Shown here: in pieces, positions 34,771 to 46,167 of the stretch
How positions within the stretch are numbered: the stretch's first letter is position 1
Layout: each line of letters opens with the position of its first letter
Source: Stomorhina lunata
Taxonomy: Eukaryota; Arthropoda; Insecta; Diptera; Rhiniidae
Direction of reading: 5' to 3'
Length of the DNA: 64,000 bases
Assembly: GCA_933228675.1 (NCBI GenBank)
Contig: OW121740.1
Coordinates: forward strand, 80,094,374-80,158,373
Notes under the pieces: model-generated
What the model saw: only the letters and a program-made list of their open reading frames with translations
What the model was told of the DNA's origin: nothing
Database searches by the model: none
Program-made: the position numbers and the translations under genes

Positions 34771-36748
34771 AACAAGTAAGAGTGGTATATTCGGCTTTGC
34801 CGAATCTTGGATACCCTTCACCAATGGTGTTGCAAAAGTACTTCATGTAATTCCTAGCAAAATTTGGTTATACTAGTATTGTATGCAAAGAGTCTTTCAA
34901 ATTAAGAGTCGGAAAAAGAAAAGCTTTTCGGTGGCGTCATCATCTAGAATAGTTATGCACCCAAAGGTTAAGTTGGGCAGGTGGCTGATGTCTAGGGAAG
35001 CTTCACTTGGGTTCTAAAGTGGTCCCTTTGTGAAAGATAATGATTACTAGACTACAAGTAGAGAATGCATATTTAAGCCAGCCAGTAGCTTCGAAATAAA
35101 ATAGACACATATTTTACGAACATTTAATAAAGTTCGATAGACCAGATAAACCATGCAGAAAAGATGCTTCAAAATGTAGATGCCCTTACATTTGCAATAG
35201 CACATCGATTTGATGAAGTTTATGTATTCTGGCATGCAACCCAAAAACACAGTGCCCAATGAGTGTTGTGCACTTTAATTCGTACGAATTATTCAACTAG
35301 TAAAAGTTCTTGATTAGTTATGTAAAACTCTGAAGTTAGCGGACTGATTTAGGTCAAAGCTTTAACAATGATAAGCCTTAAAATTATAGGGTATACACTC
35401 TTAGTTTTATATACATACGTGAAATATATAGCTTTTGAATGGATGGATATCGGCTTTGTCGGAAAAGTTATTAAAGATTTACTTATTAATCTGAAGTTAG
35501 TTAATTAATTAAAATGAACACTTCATCAATAATATTTGGGATGTATTGTTCTTTCGATCTGTCCGATGGATGTTTGGAAAGTTTTGCTCTAGTTCCTTGT
35601 GCAATTTTAATGTGATTTAATTTATCAGCATTAAATCGATTCCCGGTCGGGGTTATATGGGAGATTTCACTAAATGTGAATAGAGCTCGCCCATTTTCAA
35701 TATCGAACTTTTCAAGAGATCAGAAATACTTTTGTCAAATGTTGTCCCTCTAGAAAGTTGATTTTAGGCGCTATCGCCCTGAATATCAATATTGTACAAC
35801 GTCTTTATACTAAATGTCATCATCGTAACTTAGGCGAAGTTATATGGGATCAATTGCCAAACGTAAACGGATTTCTCCCAATTGCAATTAAAAAATTTAA
35901 ATTTTTGTTGATATGTGAGATACTTACATACATATGTAGGTTTTGAACGGATATCATGTAATTAGCTGCATTTTTGTACTTCCTAGGAAGATTACCTATA
36001 ATTTGATATATAATACATTCTCAAATGTTATCATAATGTTCAAAAGTCAGACACAAAATTAAGATTAATGCAGAGTGTCAGTCTGCTAAAATCAGATTTG
36101 TGGAGCTCCTGGATTTTACACAAAATTTTAGGATATTGTCCCACCCTGAATTTTATCATTGTCGATCAAAACACCATCGCTTAAGCGCTAAATTATATCT
36201 ACCACAAATTACCGAATACAACAGAAAAAATTACAGACAGGTAGACGGACGGACAAAAAAATAGACGGACGGACGGACAGACAGACAAACAGACGGACGG
36301 AGGTCACAAAATCGATTCTCCTGCCGATTCTGAGTTGATCGGTACAATTTGAATGGTATTCGTAATCAGATTTGTGGAGTATAGATTTTAGAAAATCCTC
36401 ACACAAAGAACGATGTCAAATTTCATCACAATCGGTCCATAAACACCTGAGATATCGCTAAACAATACTTACAAAATGTAAACAAAATTTCTTAGACACG
36501 TACTTTGGGCAATTTGCTGTACATCAAATGTAGTGTTATGACGATATCTCAATTGTTTATGGACCGCTTTTGATAAAATTTAATAACGTGCTTGGCGGGG
36601 GAATTTCCTAAAATCTGATATAAAATTTATGTAGGTCCGTGCTAAAGGAGGATGGTTTTTCCTATTTCTGCATTTCATTTTTTCAACAAACATTCTCTAA
36701 TGCGAACTTTGGGCAATTTGCGATACATCAAATTCAGTGTTTTGGCGA

Positions 36749-37012
36749 TGTGGCGTAATATAAATTTATCTTATTTCCTAATTAAAAAACACTTGTTTTA
36801 AAAATACTTGTTTTGTAATATTATTTTTAAATCACAAAAACATTGAATTTAATTTTTATTGTCATTTGAAAATTAAAAAATCTTTTTCATTCTTCTTTTA
36901 ATTTTTTAAAAAATAAAAACGTAATTTTTTGTAAATAAATAATTTTTATACAAAACTTTAAAATTCGGTTCTTGTGTTTTATTCATTTTAACGAACACAT
37001 ATAACCGCCAAA
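36749..37012 (+). repeat. Gypsy 5' LTR
   Basis: Begins TGTGGCGTAATAT and ends ATAACCGCCAA. Three substitutions against the 3' LTR (gtcatt/gttatt, aatctt/aatttt, ttgtgt/ttgtat). Confidence 0.9.
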
Positions 37013-37014
37013 AT

Positions 37015-37030
37015 TGGTGACCCCGTTTAT
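37015..37030 (+). promoter_or_regulatory. Gypsy primer-binding site
   Basis: TGGTGACCCCG starts two bases after the LTR. Confidence 0.7.
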
Positions 37031-37067
37031 TGAATTCGCTGTTTGAGAATCAAAGAAGAACACAAAG

Positions 37068-37855
37068 ATGTCGGTGAGTAATTCTGAAGACGAATTTTCT
37101 TCATTGCCGCCTGCAAATGAAATTGCGAGAGTTTCCGTGAAGGTACCGCCATTTTGGAAGACAAATCCTGCTTTATGGTTTAAGCAAGTCGAAAGCCAAT
37201 TTATCACTAGTGGCATTACGTCTGATTCAACGAAGTTTCATACAATTGTTGGATCTATTGAAGCAAATATCCTTGCGGAAGTAAGTGATTTAATCTTACA
37301 TCCTCCAGAAACCAATATGTTTGAAACCCTTAAGAAACGCTTGCAAGAACGCTTTACTAGCAACTGAAAAAGTTACTACGCGACGTTGAGTTGGGGGACA
37401 GAAAGCCTTCTGCACTTTTACGTGAGATGACAACGTTATCATCCGGTAAGGTTTCTGACGAGCTGCTAAAAAATTTATGGATGCAACGCCTTCCTAAACA
37501 AACGCAAGCTATATTGTCTGTAAGTAGTGAATCTTTGAGCAAGTTAGCTCTTATGGCAGACAAGATCTCAGACACTTCAGAAATATGGGATATAAATGCG
37601 ATTTCAACGTCAGCAACAGCGGAGATAAGTGCTCTTGAAAGAAAATTTGAAACACTTACAAAGCAGATGGAAGCTTTATTTTTAGGAAATAATCGATCAA
37701 GAAGCCAAAGTCGAAATGCAAGTCGCTCACGAACTCGAGAACAATCTACAGATAAAAACAAACCATATTGTTGGTATCATTTTAAGTTTGGTCGGAAAGC
37801 TACCAAATGTGTCCAGCCTTGTACTTTCTTTGCCACAAATTCTGCGGAAAACTAA
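37068..37855 (+). pseudogene. Gypsy gag, one frameshift
   Basis: The start ATG at 37068 gives a capsid-like region with PPFWKTNPALWFKQVESQF, typical of arthropod Gypsy Gag. A one-base shift near 37366 ends the first frame at 37367; the rest continues from about 37370 in another frame to a stop at 37855. Near 37770-37825 is a CX2HX9CX3C cysteine/histidine box (CWYHF...CVQPC) rather than the usual CX2CX4HX4C knuckle. A CHCC box is what I recall for CsRn1-type elements. The protein would package element RNA. The pol frame overlaps the end of gag by at least 49 bases in the -1 frame. Confidence 0.8.
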
Positions 37856-40800
37856 TAGGCACCTCGTCTTTGGTGACAGATGGGGCATGCCGAGAAATTA
37901 GTCGCCTTTTTCTACAAGACAAAATATTAAATTGCACTTTTCTTGTTGATACCGGCGCAGACGTTTCAGTTTTTCCTGTCAACTCTCAACGTAAACAAAG
38001 CCCATCTCCTTTAAAATTATATGCTGCAAATAAATCAACAATCAATACCTTTGGTGAAAAGACTCTTATTCTGAATTTGGGTCTAAACAGAAAATTTCAG
38101 TGGAACTTTATTCTGGCTGATGTTACGAAGCCGATTATTGGAGCCGATTTTTTGAGCCATTTTGGGTTATTAGTAGATGTCAAATACAACAGACTTATTG
38201 AGATTTTTTCATAGTCGCAAAGCAAAGGTTTTCTGTATAATGAAACTAATCCATTATCTATTAAATCTGTCCAAGAAAACTCATATTTTTCTGAACTGCT
38301 CAATAATTTTTCAGATCTGAAAAAATCAACTTTATTTTTAAAAGATTTGAAACATTCTGTCACTCATCATATACAAACAAGAGGTCCTCCTGTATTTACT
38401 AAAGCTCGCAGGTTATCACCAGAGAAAATTCAAATTGTAAAAAAAGAATTCGATAAAATGGTTAAGGATGGAATATGTAGACCATCAAAAAGCTCTTGGG
38501 CGAGTCCCCTACATCTTGTTCAAAAACCAAATGGAGAGTGGCGTCCTTGCGGTGATTATCGTCGTCTTAATGCTGTTACGATTCCTGATCGTTACCCTGT
38601 TCCTCACATTCATGACTTTGGATTCATGCTAGGAGGTAAAGTTATATTCAGCAAGGTAGATTTGGTGAAAGCATACCATCAAATACCTGTTGAAAAATCG
38701 GATATTGAAAAAACCGCAATCATCACCCCCTTTGGACTTTTTGAATTTCCTTGTATGACATTTGGTATGTGCTACGCAGCCCAAACTTTTCAGCGATTCA
38801 TCAATCAAGTCGTAAGTGGTCTAGATTTTTGCTACGCATATATAGATGACATACTCATTGTGTCCACAAGTCTGGAGGAACATAAAAAACACGTGAAGAC
38901 ATTTTTTGAAAGACTTCGAGAATATGGTATAACAATTAATGCATCAAAATCAGTTTTTGCTGTTTCAGAACTTAAGTTTCTTGGTTACTTAGTGACTCCT
39001 CATGGTTTAAAACCATTACCAGAACGAGTTGAAGCCATTGTTAACTATAAAGAACCAGTAACAGTCAAGGATATGCGACGTTTTCTGGGTATGATCAACT
39101 TTTATAGACATTTCATACCCAATGTTGCTCATCACCAAGCCATTCTTCATGCATTACATTCTGGTTGTAAGAAAAATGACAACAAGAAAATAGTCTGCAC
39201 TCCAGAAATCAAGAACGCTTTTCAGCAATGCAAAGAACAACTTGCAAATGCTACTCTACTGTCATATCCATTGGTAAATGCCCCCACTTCTCTTTGGGTA
39301 GATGCCTCAGATACTGGAATGGGAGGTGTACTTCAACAGCAAATAAAGGATGAGTGGAAACCAATTGCATTTTACTCTAAATGTTTAAACAAAACCCAAG
39401 CTAAATATTGTGCATATGATCGAGAACTTTTAGCTGCATATTCTACCTTAAAACATTTTCAATATTTTTTGGAAGGACGAGAGTTCGCAATTTACACTGA
39501 CCACAAGCCATTGACTTTTGCGTTCATGCAAAAACTAGAAAAGGCTTCACCACGTCAGCTAAGGCATTTGGACTATATTTGACAGCACACCGTAGATATT
39601 CGTTATGTCCCTGGAAAGGATAATGTAGTTGCTGATGCGTTATCTCGCCTAAATGCAATTTCAATGCCTTCTTTTTTAAGTTATTAGTTGCTGGCGAAAG
39701 AGCAACAAACTGATGAAGAGCTACTGATATTAATAAAAAATCCACAAAGTTTGTCGCTAAAGAAAATCAAGATGCCTAATGCTGATGTACAAATTTACTG
39801 TGATGTATCTTCTACCAATATTCGACCTTTCATAACCTCAACATTTTGAATATTTACATGGTTTGTCGCACCCAGGTATAAACAAAACAACAGAACTTCT
39901 AAAAAGCCGTTTTGTTTGGCCTTCAATTTCAAAAGATATTCGAAATTGGACAAGAAATTGTGTTTCCTGCCAGTCATCCAAAATTCAACATTATATAAAG
40001 AGTCCTCTTGGTAATTTTGAGTTGCCAAAACAGCGCTTCAAGCTCATCAGTATAGATATTGTTGGACCCCTACCACTATGCAAAAACTACAGGTATGTTT
40101 TAACATGTATCGATAGATTTACTAGGTGGACAGAAGCAATACCACTTGAAGATATAACAGCGGAAGCAGTAGCCATTGCATTACTTAATGGGTGGATTTC
40201 AAGATATGGCATTCCCGCACAAATTACATCAGATCAAGGAAGACAATTTGAAAGTTCACTATTCCGTGAATTTTGTAAAATTCTTGGTATAAAGACTGTT
40301 CACACTACCCCTTATCACCCCCAAGCAAACGGTCTCATTGAAAGATGGCATCGTTCTCTAAAAGCATCACTAAAATGCTACGAAAACCAAAATTGGGTCA
40401 ATAATTTGCCGTTAATTTTAATGGGTTTGCGTTCTACAGTAATTCAAGATATCGGATGTACTCCTGCAGAAATGGTATTTGGAACCAACCTTCGTCTTCC
40501 CGGAGATTTTTTTGAAACAAATGACTGGTCTAGTATAGGTACTGAATGGGTAAAAACGTTTTGTGAAAAGATGGAAATGCTCAAAGCTACCCCAGCATTA
40601 TGTCATTCTTCAATTAACAATTTTGTTCCAAACTTATTGAAAACATGCAGTCATGTTTTCGTTCGACACGATGCTGTTCGAAAGCCTTTGCAACGTCCAT
40701 ATGATGGTCCGTATAAGGTAATCAGCCGCAGTGATACATTTTTCAAGCTGTTAATATCTGAAAAAGAAAAAGTTATATCTATCGAGCGCCTCAAGCCTGC

Positions 40801-40930
40801 CTACATATTTGATGAAAAGTCGGACGATATACCAAAACCTTCAAATCAAAACTTTCCGCCACAAAACTCAGAAAGCAACGATGGAATAAAACTTCGTTCA
40901 GGTCGCAGAGTTACTTTCGCTCCTATTTAA
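37807..40930 (+). pseudogene. Gypsy pol: protease, RT, RNase H, integrase, with stops and a frameshift
   Basis: Parts in order: aspartic protease (LVDTGADVSVFP near 37945, IIGADFL); reverse transcriptase ([30 protein letters not shown]); RNase H ([29 protein letters not shown]); integrase with an H..H..C..C zinc region near 39870-39975 and core motifs [15 protein letters not shown] and [11 protein letters not shown]. Damage: in-frame TAG at 38212-38214 between protease and RT, TGA at 39580-39582, TAG at 39685-39687, and a frameshift near 39845 before the integrase zinc region. The integrase frame (39863-40930) is otherwise whole. The RT-before-integrase order is diagnostic for Ty3/Gypsy. Not functional as read. 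Confidence 0.88.
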
Positions 40931-40958
40931 AATGTCGTTGTCTCTAGGGCGGGGGTAC

Positions 40959-41222
40959 TGTGGCGTAATATAAATTTATCTTATTTCCTAATTAAAAAAC
41001 ACTTGTTTTAAAAATACTTGTTTTGTAATATTATTTTTAAATCACAAAAACATTGAATTTAATTTTTATTGTTATTTGAAAATTAAAAAATTTTTTTCAT
41101 TCTTCTTTTAATTTTTTAAAAAATAAAAACGTAATTTTTTGTAAATAAATAATTTTTATACAAAACTTTAAAATTCGGTTCTTGTATTTTATTCATTTTA
41201 ACGAACACATATAACCGCCAAA
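40959..41222 (+). repeat. Gypsy 3' LTR
   Basis: 264 bp, three differences from the 5' LTR. Preceded by the purine tract at about 40944-40958. Confidence 0.9.
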
Positions 41223-41303
41223 GCGATATCTCAGTTGTTTATGCACCGATTTTGATAAAATTTTACAGAGTGCTTTGGGAAACTATTTCCTACAATCTGA
41301 TAT

Positions 41304-42068
41304 GGGCATTTCCAGGATCGCGAACGGGACATTCGTACGCACTTAACTTGAAAAAAAAATATGAAAACTCAAATTTTTTTTAACTTTTTATAAATATTTA
41401 ATAGCATTTTAGTAGAACAATTTTTGATAACAAAAAGAAAATTATAAAATATGAACGTTCTCCAAATATTTTCGATAAACTTGCGATCGCGAACGGGACA
41501 AAAAATGTAAGTCATTTTTTTCGGTGTGTGGTTTTCTTTAAAAGTCTGCGAATTTTGTCAGTTTATTAAATGGAGATTATTTTTTAACTAAAGCAGAGAT
41601 ATCAAGCTTTTATTTAGCATTTTGTTTTTTTAATTATCCTTATTATTATTTTTTTTTTAATATTTTTTTTTAAATCGCGAACGGGACATCGCGAACGGGA
41701 CAATGATTCCAAAGAATGTAGTATAAAGAATCTTTGAATTATACCGTTATTCGGAGTTTGCTTGATCTCTACTGTGGTGTTTTCAAATATTTATTGTTGG
41801 TATATTTAGTCTATAAGAAAAGTGCAGTCGACATGATATGTAACACTCAGAAATAACTCAAGGAAAAATGTCAATAAAAAACGCTAAAACCAAAAAAAAG
41901 CAAAGATGCTCTTTGCTGACCACTTTTCTTAAATTACAAATGTTAATATGTATTTAATTAGGTATATTCTTAAAATCCAATGCATTAACTAACTAAATTT
42001 TCTCAGAAAAGTCTTTTTTCTTCAACTTTAATATTTTAGTAGCGGTTGACCTTTTCCAGGAAATGCCC
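41304..42068. mobile_element. 765-bp MITE-like element with GGGCATTTCC ends
   Basis: Inverted ends GGGCATTTCCAGGA (left) and its reverse complement with one change (right). The R sequence it interrupts (ctgatatataac) gives TSD ATAT (41300-41303, 42069-42072). No coding frame. The motif TCGCGAACGGGACA occurs four times: 41318-41331, 41487-41500, 41675-41688 and 41689-41702, the last two in tandem. Superfamily unknown. Confidence 0.75.
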
Positions 42069-42483
42069 ATATATAACATATTATCACATGTACACCAGGA
42101 ATATCTTTTTTCTCTTGTTATTTAAAAATGTGTTTCAATAAAAAATTTTTAAATTTTCGTCCAATTTTTGGTATTTTTTCGATATTTTCGGTGTTTATAA
42201 ACCGATTTAAATGAAATTTAATAGCGTTCATTGCGGGAGAATTTCCTAAAATCTGATATATAATTTATGTAAGTCGATCCTCCAGGGGCTTCAGAAACTT
42301 GATTTCAACAGACAGACAGACAGACATACAGACGGACGGACAGACAGACGGACATCGCTTAATCGATTCTCCTCCCGATTCTGAGTCGATCGGTATACTT
42401 TTTATGGGGTCTACGATCACTAATAAAATTACAAACGGAATCACAAACTTATCATACCCTTTCACCTATGGGTGAAGGGTATA

Positions 42484-43535
42484 AAAAGGACAGACAGGTA
42501 GACAGACTGACAGATGTAGACGGACGGACAGAAATGTAGACGGACGGACAAAAAAACAGACGGACGGATAGACAGACAGACAAACAGACTGACGGACGGA
42601 CGGGCGGAGGTCGTGAAATCGACTCTCCTGCCGATTCTGGGTTGATCGGTATAATTTGAATGGTATTCATAATCAGATTTGTGGAGTATATATATCAGAT
42701 TTTAGGAAATCCTCCCACAAAGAACGATGTGAAATTTCATCACAATCGGTCCATAAACACCTGAGATATCGCTGAAACAATACTTACAAAATGTACAAAA
42801 TTTCTTAGACACGTACTTTGGGCATTTTGCTGCACATCAAATGTAGTGTTTTGGCGATATCTCAATTGTTTATGGACCGCTTTTGATAAAATTTAATAAC
42901 ATGCTTGGCGGGTGAATTTCCTAAAATCTGATATAAAATTTATGTATGTCCGTGCTAAAGGAGGATGGTTTTTTCCTATTTCTGCATTTCATTTTTTCAA
43001 CAAACATTCTCTAATGCGTACTTTGGGCAATTTGCGATACATCAAATTTAGTTTTTTGGCGATATCGCAGTTGTTTATGAACCGATTTTGATAAAATTTT
43101 ACAGAGTGCTTTGGGAAACTATTTCCTACAATCTGATATATAACCTATTATCACATGTACACCAGGAGCATCTTTTTTCTCTTGATATTTAAAAGTGTGT
43201 TTCAATCACAAATTTTAAAATTTTCGTCTAATTTTTGGTATTTTTTCGATATTTTCGGTGTTTATAAACCGATTTTAATGAAATTTAATAGCGTTCATTG
43301 CGGAGAATTTCCTAAAATCTGATATATAATTTATGTAAGTCCATCCTCCAGGGGCTTCAGAAACTTGATTTCAACAGACAGACGGACAGACAGACAGACG
43401 GACATAGCTTAATCGATTCTCCTCCCGATTCTAAGTCGATCGGTATAATTTTTATGGGGTCTACGATCACTAATAAAAAAATTACAAACGGAATCAAAAA
43501 CTTATAATACCCTTTCACCTATTGGTGAAGGGTAT
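42484..43535 (+). repeat. R-family repeat, 5'-truncated plus copy
   Basis: Joins directly onto the previous copy's end hairpin in the middle of a (GACA/GACG)n run (42487-42608). Carries the 3' half of R, including a second run at 43375-43400, and ends with hairpin accctttcacctattggtga at 43509-43534. Confidence 0.75.
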
Positions 43536-44516
43536 AACAAGTAAGAGTGGTATATTCGGCTTTGTCGAATCTTGGATACCCTTCACCAATGGAGTTCCAA
43601 AAGTAAAGTACAAAATCGTAAGAATATATTGATAATTATATAGTTTCTGATTACTGACTTAGTTAAGCTCCACACAAATGCTTGATATCTATATTCATAT
43701 TTCTTTTGTTCATAATTAATGTAATTTCTTTTGTTCATACTTAATGTAATTTAAAATTAAGAGTCGGAAAACGAAAAGCTTATCGGTGGCGTCATCATCT
43801 AGAATAGTTATGGACCCAAAGGTTAGGTTGGCTGATATCTAGAGCAGCGTCACTTGGGTTCTACAGTGGTCCCTTTGTGAAAGATAAAGATTACTAGACT
43901 ACAAGTAGAAAATGCTTCTTTAAGCCAGCCAGTTGCTTCGAAATAAAATAGACACATATTTTACGAACATTTAATAAAGTTCGAGACCAGATAAACCATG
44001 CAGAAAAGATGCTTCAAAATGTAGATGCCCTTAGACTTGCAAAAGCACATCGATTTGATGAATATTAAGTATTCTGTCATGCAACCCAAAAACACAGTGC
44101 CCAGTGAGTGTTGTGTACTTTAATTCGTACGGATTATCCAACTAGAATGTATTGGCCTTGTTACGCTTAAGGCTTGTAATGGCATTCTTCACTTCTTGTA
44201 TTGTTGGTGGGCTGTCAGAAATTCCACTGAATAAACAGTCATGGTTGGTTTCATTTTGCACTTCCGTCAGTGCTTCTAATCCAATGGGATTGTTTAATGT
44301 TGACTGGAAGTGTTCCATCCATCGTATTAATTGTGGTTTTACGTTGTTGAACCAGGTCCCATGTTGCTTGTGTGAGCCATACTTTCCTTTTATTTTCCTT
44401 TTATGGAAATTATATCTACCACAAATTACCGAATGCATCAGAATTAAGGCAATCCCCTAAAAAAACACCTGAGATATCGACAAAACAGGAGCTCCAAAAA
44501 CTTGACTACAACTGAA
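43536..44516 (+). repeat. R-family repeat, plus copy 4, truncated
   Basis: Starts AACAAGTAAGAGTGG directly after the preceding hairpin (gggtat|aacaag). Interrupted by a LINE fragment at about 44142-44405 and cut off at aaaacttgactacaactga, where the next copy begins. Confidence 0.75.
44142..44438 (-). pseudogene. LINE reverse-transcriptase fragment
   Basis: A minus-strand frame of about 98 codons with WMEHFQSTLN and a terminal PPTIQEVKNAITSLKRNKA. This is the region just upstream of the first RT motif in jockey/I-type non-LTR retrotransposons. The conserved NKAxGxD motif is cut short at the left edge. The first codons (from about 44405 to 44438) are probably R sequence read through. It is a different element from the LINE at 54960-58485. 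Dead fragment. Confidence 0.65.
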
Positions 44517-45698
44517 ACAAGTAAGAGTGGTATATTCGGCTTTGCCGGATCTTGGATACCCTTCACCAATGGTGTTCCAAAAGTAAAGTTCAATATCGTA
44601 AGAATTTATTGATAATTATATAGTTATGATTACTGACTTAGTTGAGCCCCACACAAATGCTTGATATGTATATTAATTTTCTTTTGTTCATACCAAATGT
44701 AATTCCTAGCAATATTTGGTTATACTAGTATTGTATGCAGAGTCTTTTAAATTAAGAGTCGGAAAACGAAAAGCTTTTCGGTGGCGTCATCATCTAGAAA
44801 AGTCATGGACCCAAAGGTTAGGTTTAATAAAGTTCGATAGATCAGATAAACCATGCAGAAAAGATACTTTCTAATGTACTTATAATCCTCTATAAAACTC
44901 TGAAGTGAGCGGACCGATATAGATCAAAGCTTTAATAATGATTGTTTTGTCAATGTATACAAGCCTTAGAACAATAGGGAATACACTCTTAGTTTTAGAT
45001 ACATACGAGAAATATATAGCATTTAAATGGATGGGTTTCAGCTTTATCGGAAAAGTTATTGAAGATTTACTTATTAATCTGAAGTTATTTAACTAATTAA
45101 GATGAATACTTCATCCATAATACTTGGGATGTATTGTTCTTCCGATCTGTACGATGGATGTGTGGAATGTTTTGCTCTAGTTCTTTGTGCAGTTATAATG
45201 TGATTTAATTTAGCAGCATTAAAGTGATTCCCGGTTGGGGTTATATGGGAGATTTCACTTAAATGGGCGAACCATTTTCAATCCCTCTAGAGAGTTTATT
45301 TTAGGCGCTATCGCGCTGAAAAACGATATTGTACAATGTCTTTATACTAAATGTCATCATCGTATCTATTATTATTTGTCATTTATTAGCTACTAAGAGA
45401 TTGCCTTAGGCGAAGTTATACGGAAGCAATTGTCAAACGTGAACAGATTTCTCCCAATTGCAATAAAAAAATCTAAATTTTCGTTGATATGTGAGATACT
45501 TACATACATATGTAGGTTTTGAATGCAAATCATGTACTTAGCTGAATTTTTTGTACTTGCAAGGAAGATTACCTATAATTTGAAATATAATACATTCTCA
45601 AATATTATCATATTGTTCAAAAGTCAGACACAAGATTAAGATAAATGCAGTGTGTCTGTCTGCTAAAACCAGATTTGTGGAGCTCCTGGAAGGTATAC

Positions 45699-46147
45699 TG
45701 TTGCTTCCAAGAAGAATTAAGTAAAAAACAACTTTTAAGAGCGAGAAAATAGGTTTATAATAATTTAACTTTATTTAAATGAACCACAGATTTTATTTTA
45801 TTTAAAAAATTATTTAGGTTTTTATTTTCTAATTTTAATATGTTCTGTTGAGTTCGATTTGTTTCTCCGCTTTAAAACAATTTGTTTCTTCTCTTCTTCT
45901 ATTCAAAAAAAGCCCTTTGTCTTTCGTTGCAAAGCCTTTTAAAGTTAATTGCAAAATTTAAAGAAACCGTTATTAAGCAATTTGGGCAACGAGAAAGAAG
46001 AGCAAAGAAAACATACATGCATGTAAATATGTACAAGTTAATGCAAATATATAAATGTACGTATGTTTTCTTTGAGTGAAACATAAAATTAACAAAAAGT
46101 AAAAAACAGTAAATATTTTTTGGAACATTAGGGTGGCGGCGGTAACA
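45699..46147 (-). repeat. BEL 3' LTR
   Basis: 449 bp, plus-strand TGTTGCTTCC...GGTAACA. One difference from 51670-52118. Confidence 0.93.
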
Positions 46148-46167
46148 TTCCCCCCTTCGTAAGCGAA

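Larger units (their letters stand above)
36749..41222 (+). mobile_element. Gypsy LTR retrotransposon, CsRn1-like
   Basis: LTRs of 264 bp (36749-37012, 40959-41222) differ at three positions. TSD GCGA (36745-36748, 41223-41226) restores the R phrase ttttggcgatatctcag. The primer site TGGTGACCCCG at 37015 is of the kind attributed to tRNA-Trp in the CsRn1/Kabuki group. Purine tract ctagggcgggggtac precedes the 3' LTR. Gag and Pol are broken (see below). Total 4474 bp. Confidence 0.9.
34771..42483 (+). repeat. R-family repeat, plus copy 3 (split by Gypsy and a MITE-like element)
   Basis: Starts AACAAGTAAGAGTGGTATA at 34771 and ends with the hairpin accctttcacctatgggtga at about 42455-42480. Contains (GACA/GACG)n runs at 36234-36300 and 42309-42355 and repeated phrases gatatctcagttgtttatg and ttcctaaaatctgatatat. 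The Gypsy element sits at 36749-41222 and the 765-bp element at 41304-42068. No coding content of its own recognised. Confidence 0.75.

Noticed and set aside
37807..37855. A programmed -1 frameshift site at the Gypsy gag/pol overlap
   Set aside because: Frames overlap in the right sense, but I found no XXXYYYZ heptamer in the zero frame within the overlap.
45882..46079. 65-codon frame found in both BEL LTRs (also 51853-52050)
   Set aside because: It lies in the LTR on the strand opposite to the element's transcript and is duplicated only because LTRs are repeats.
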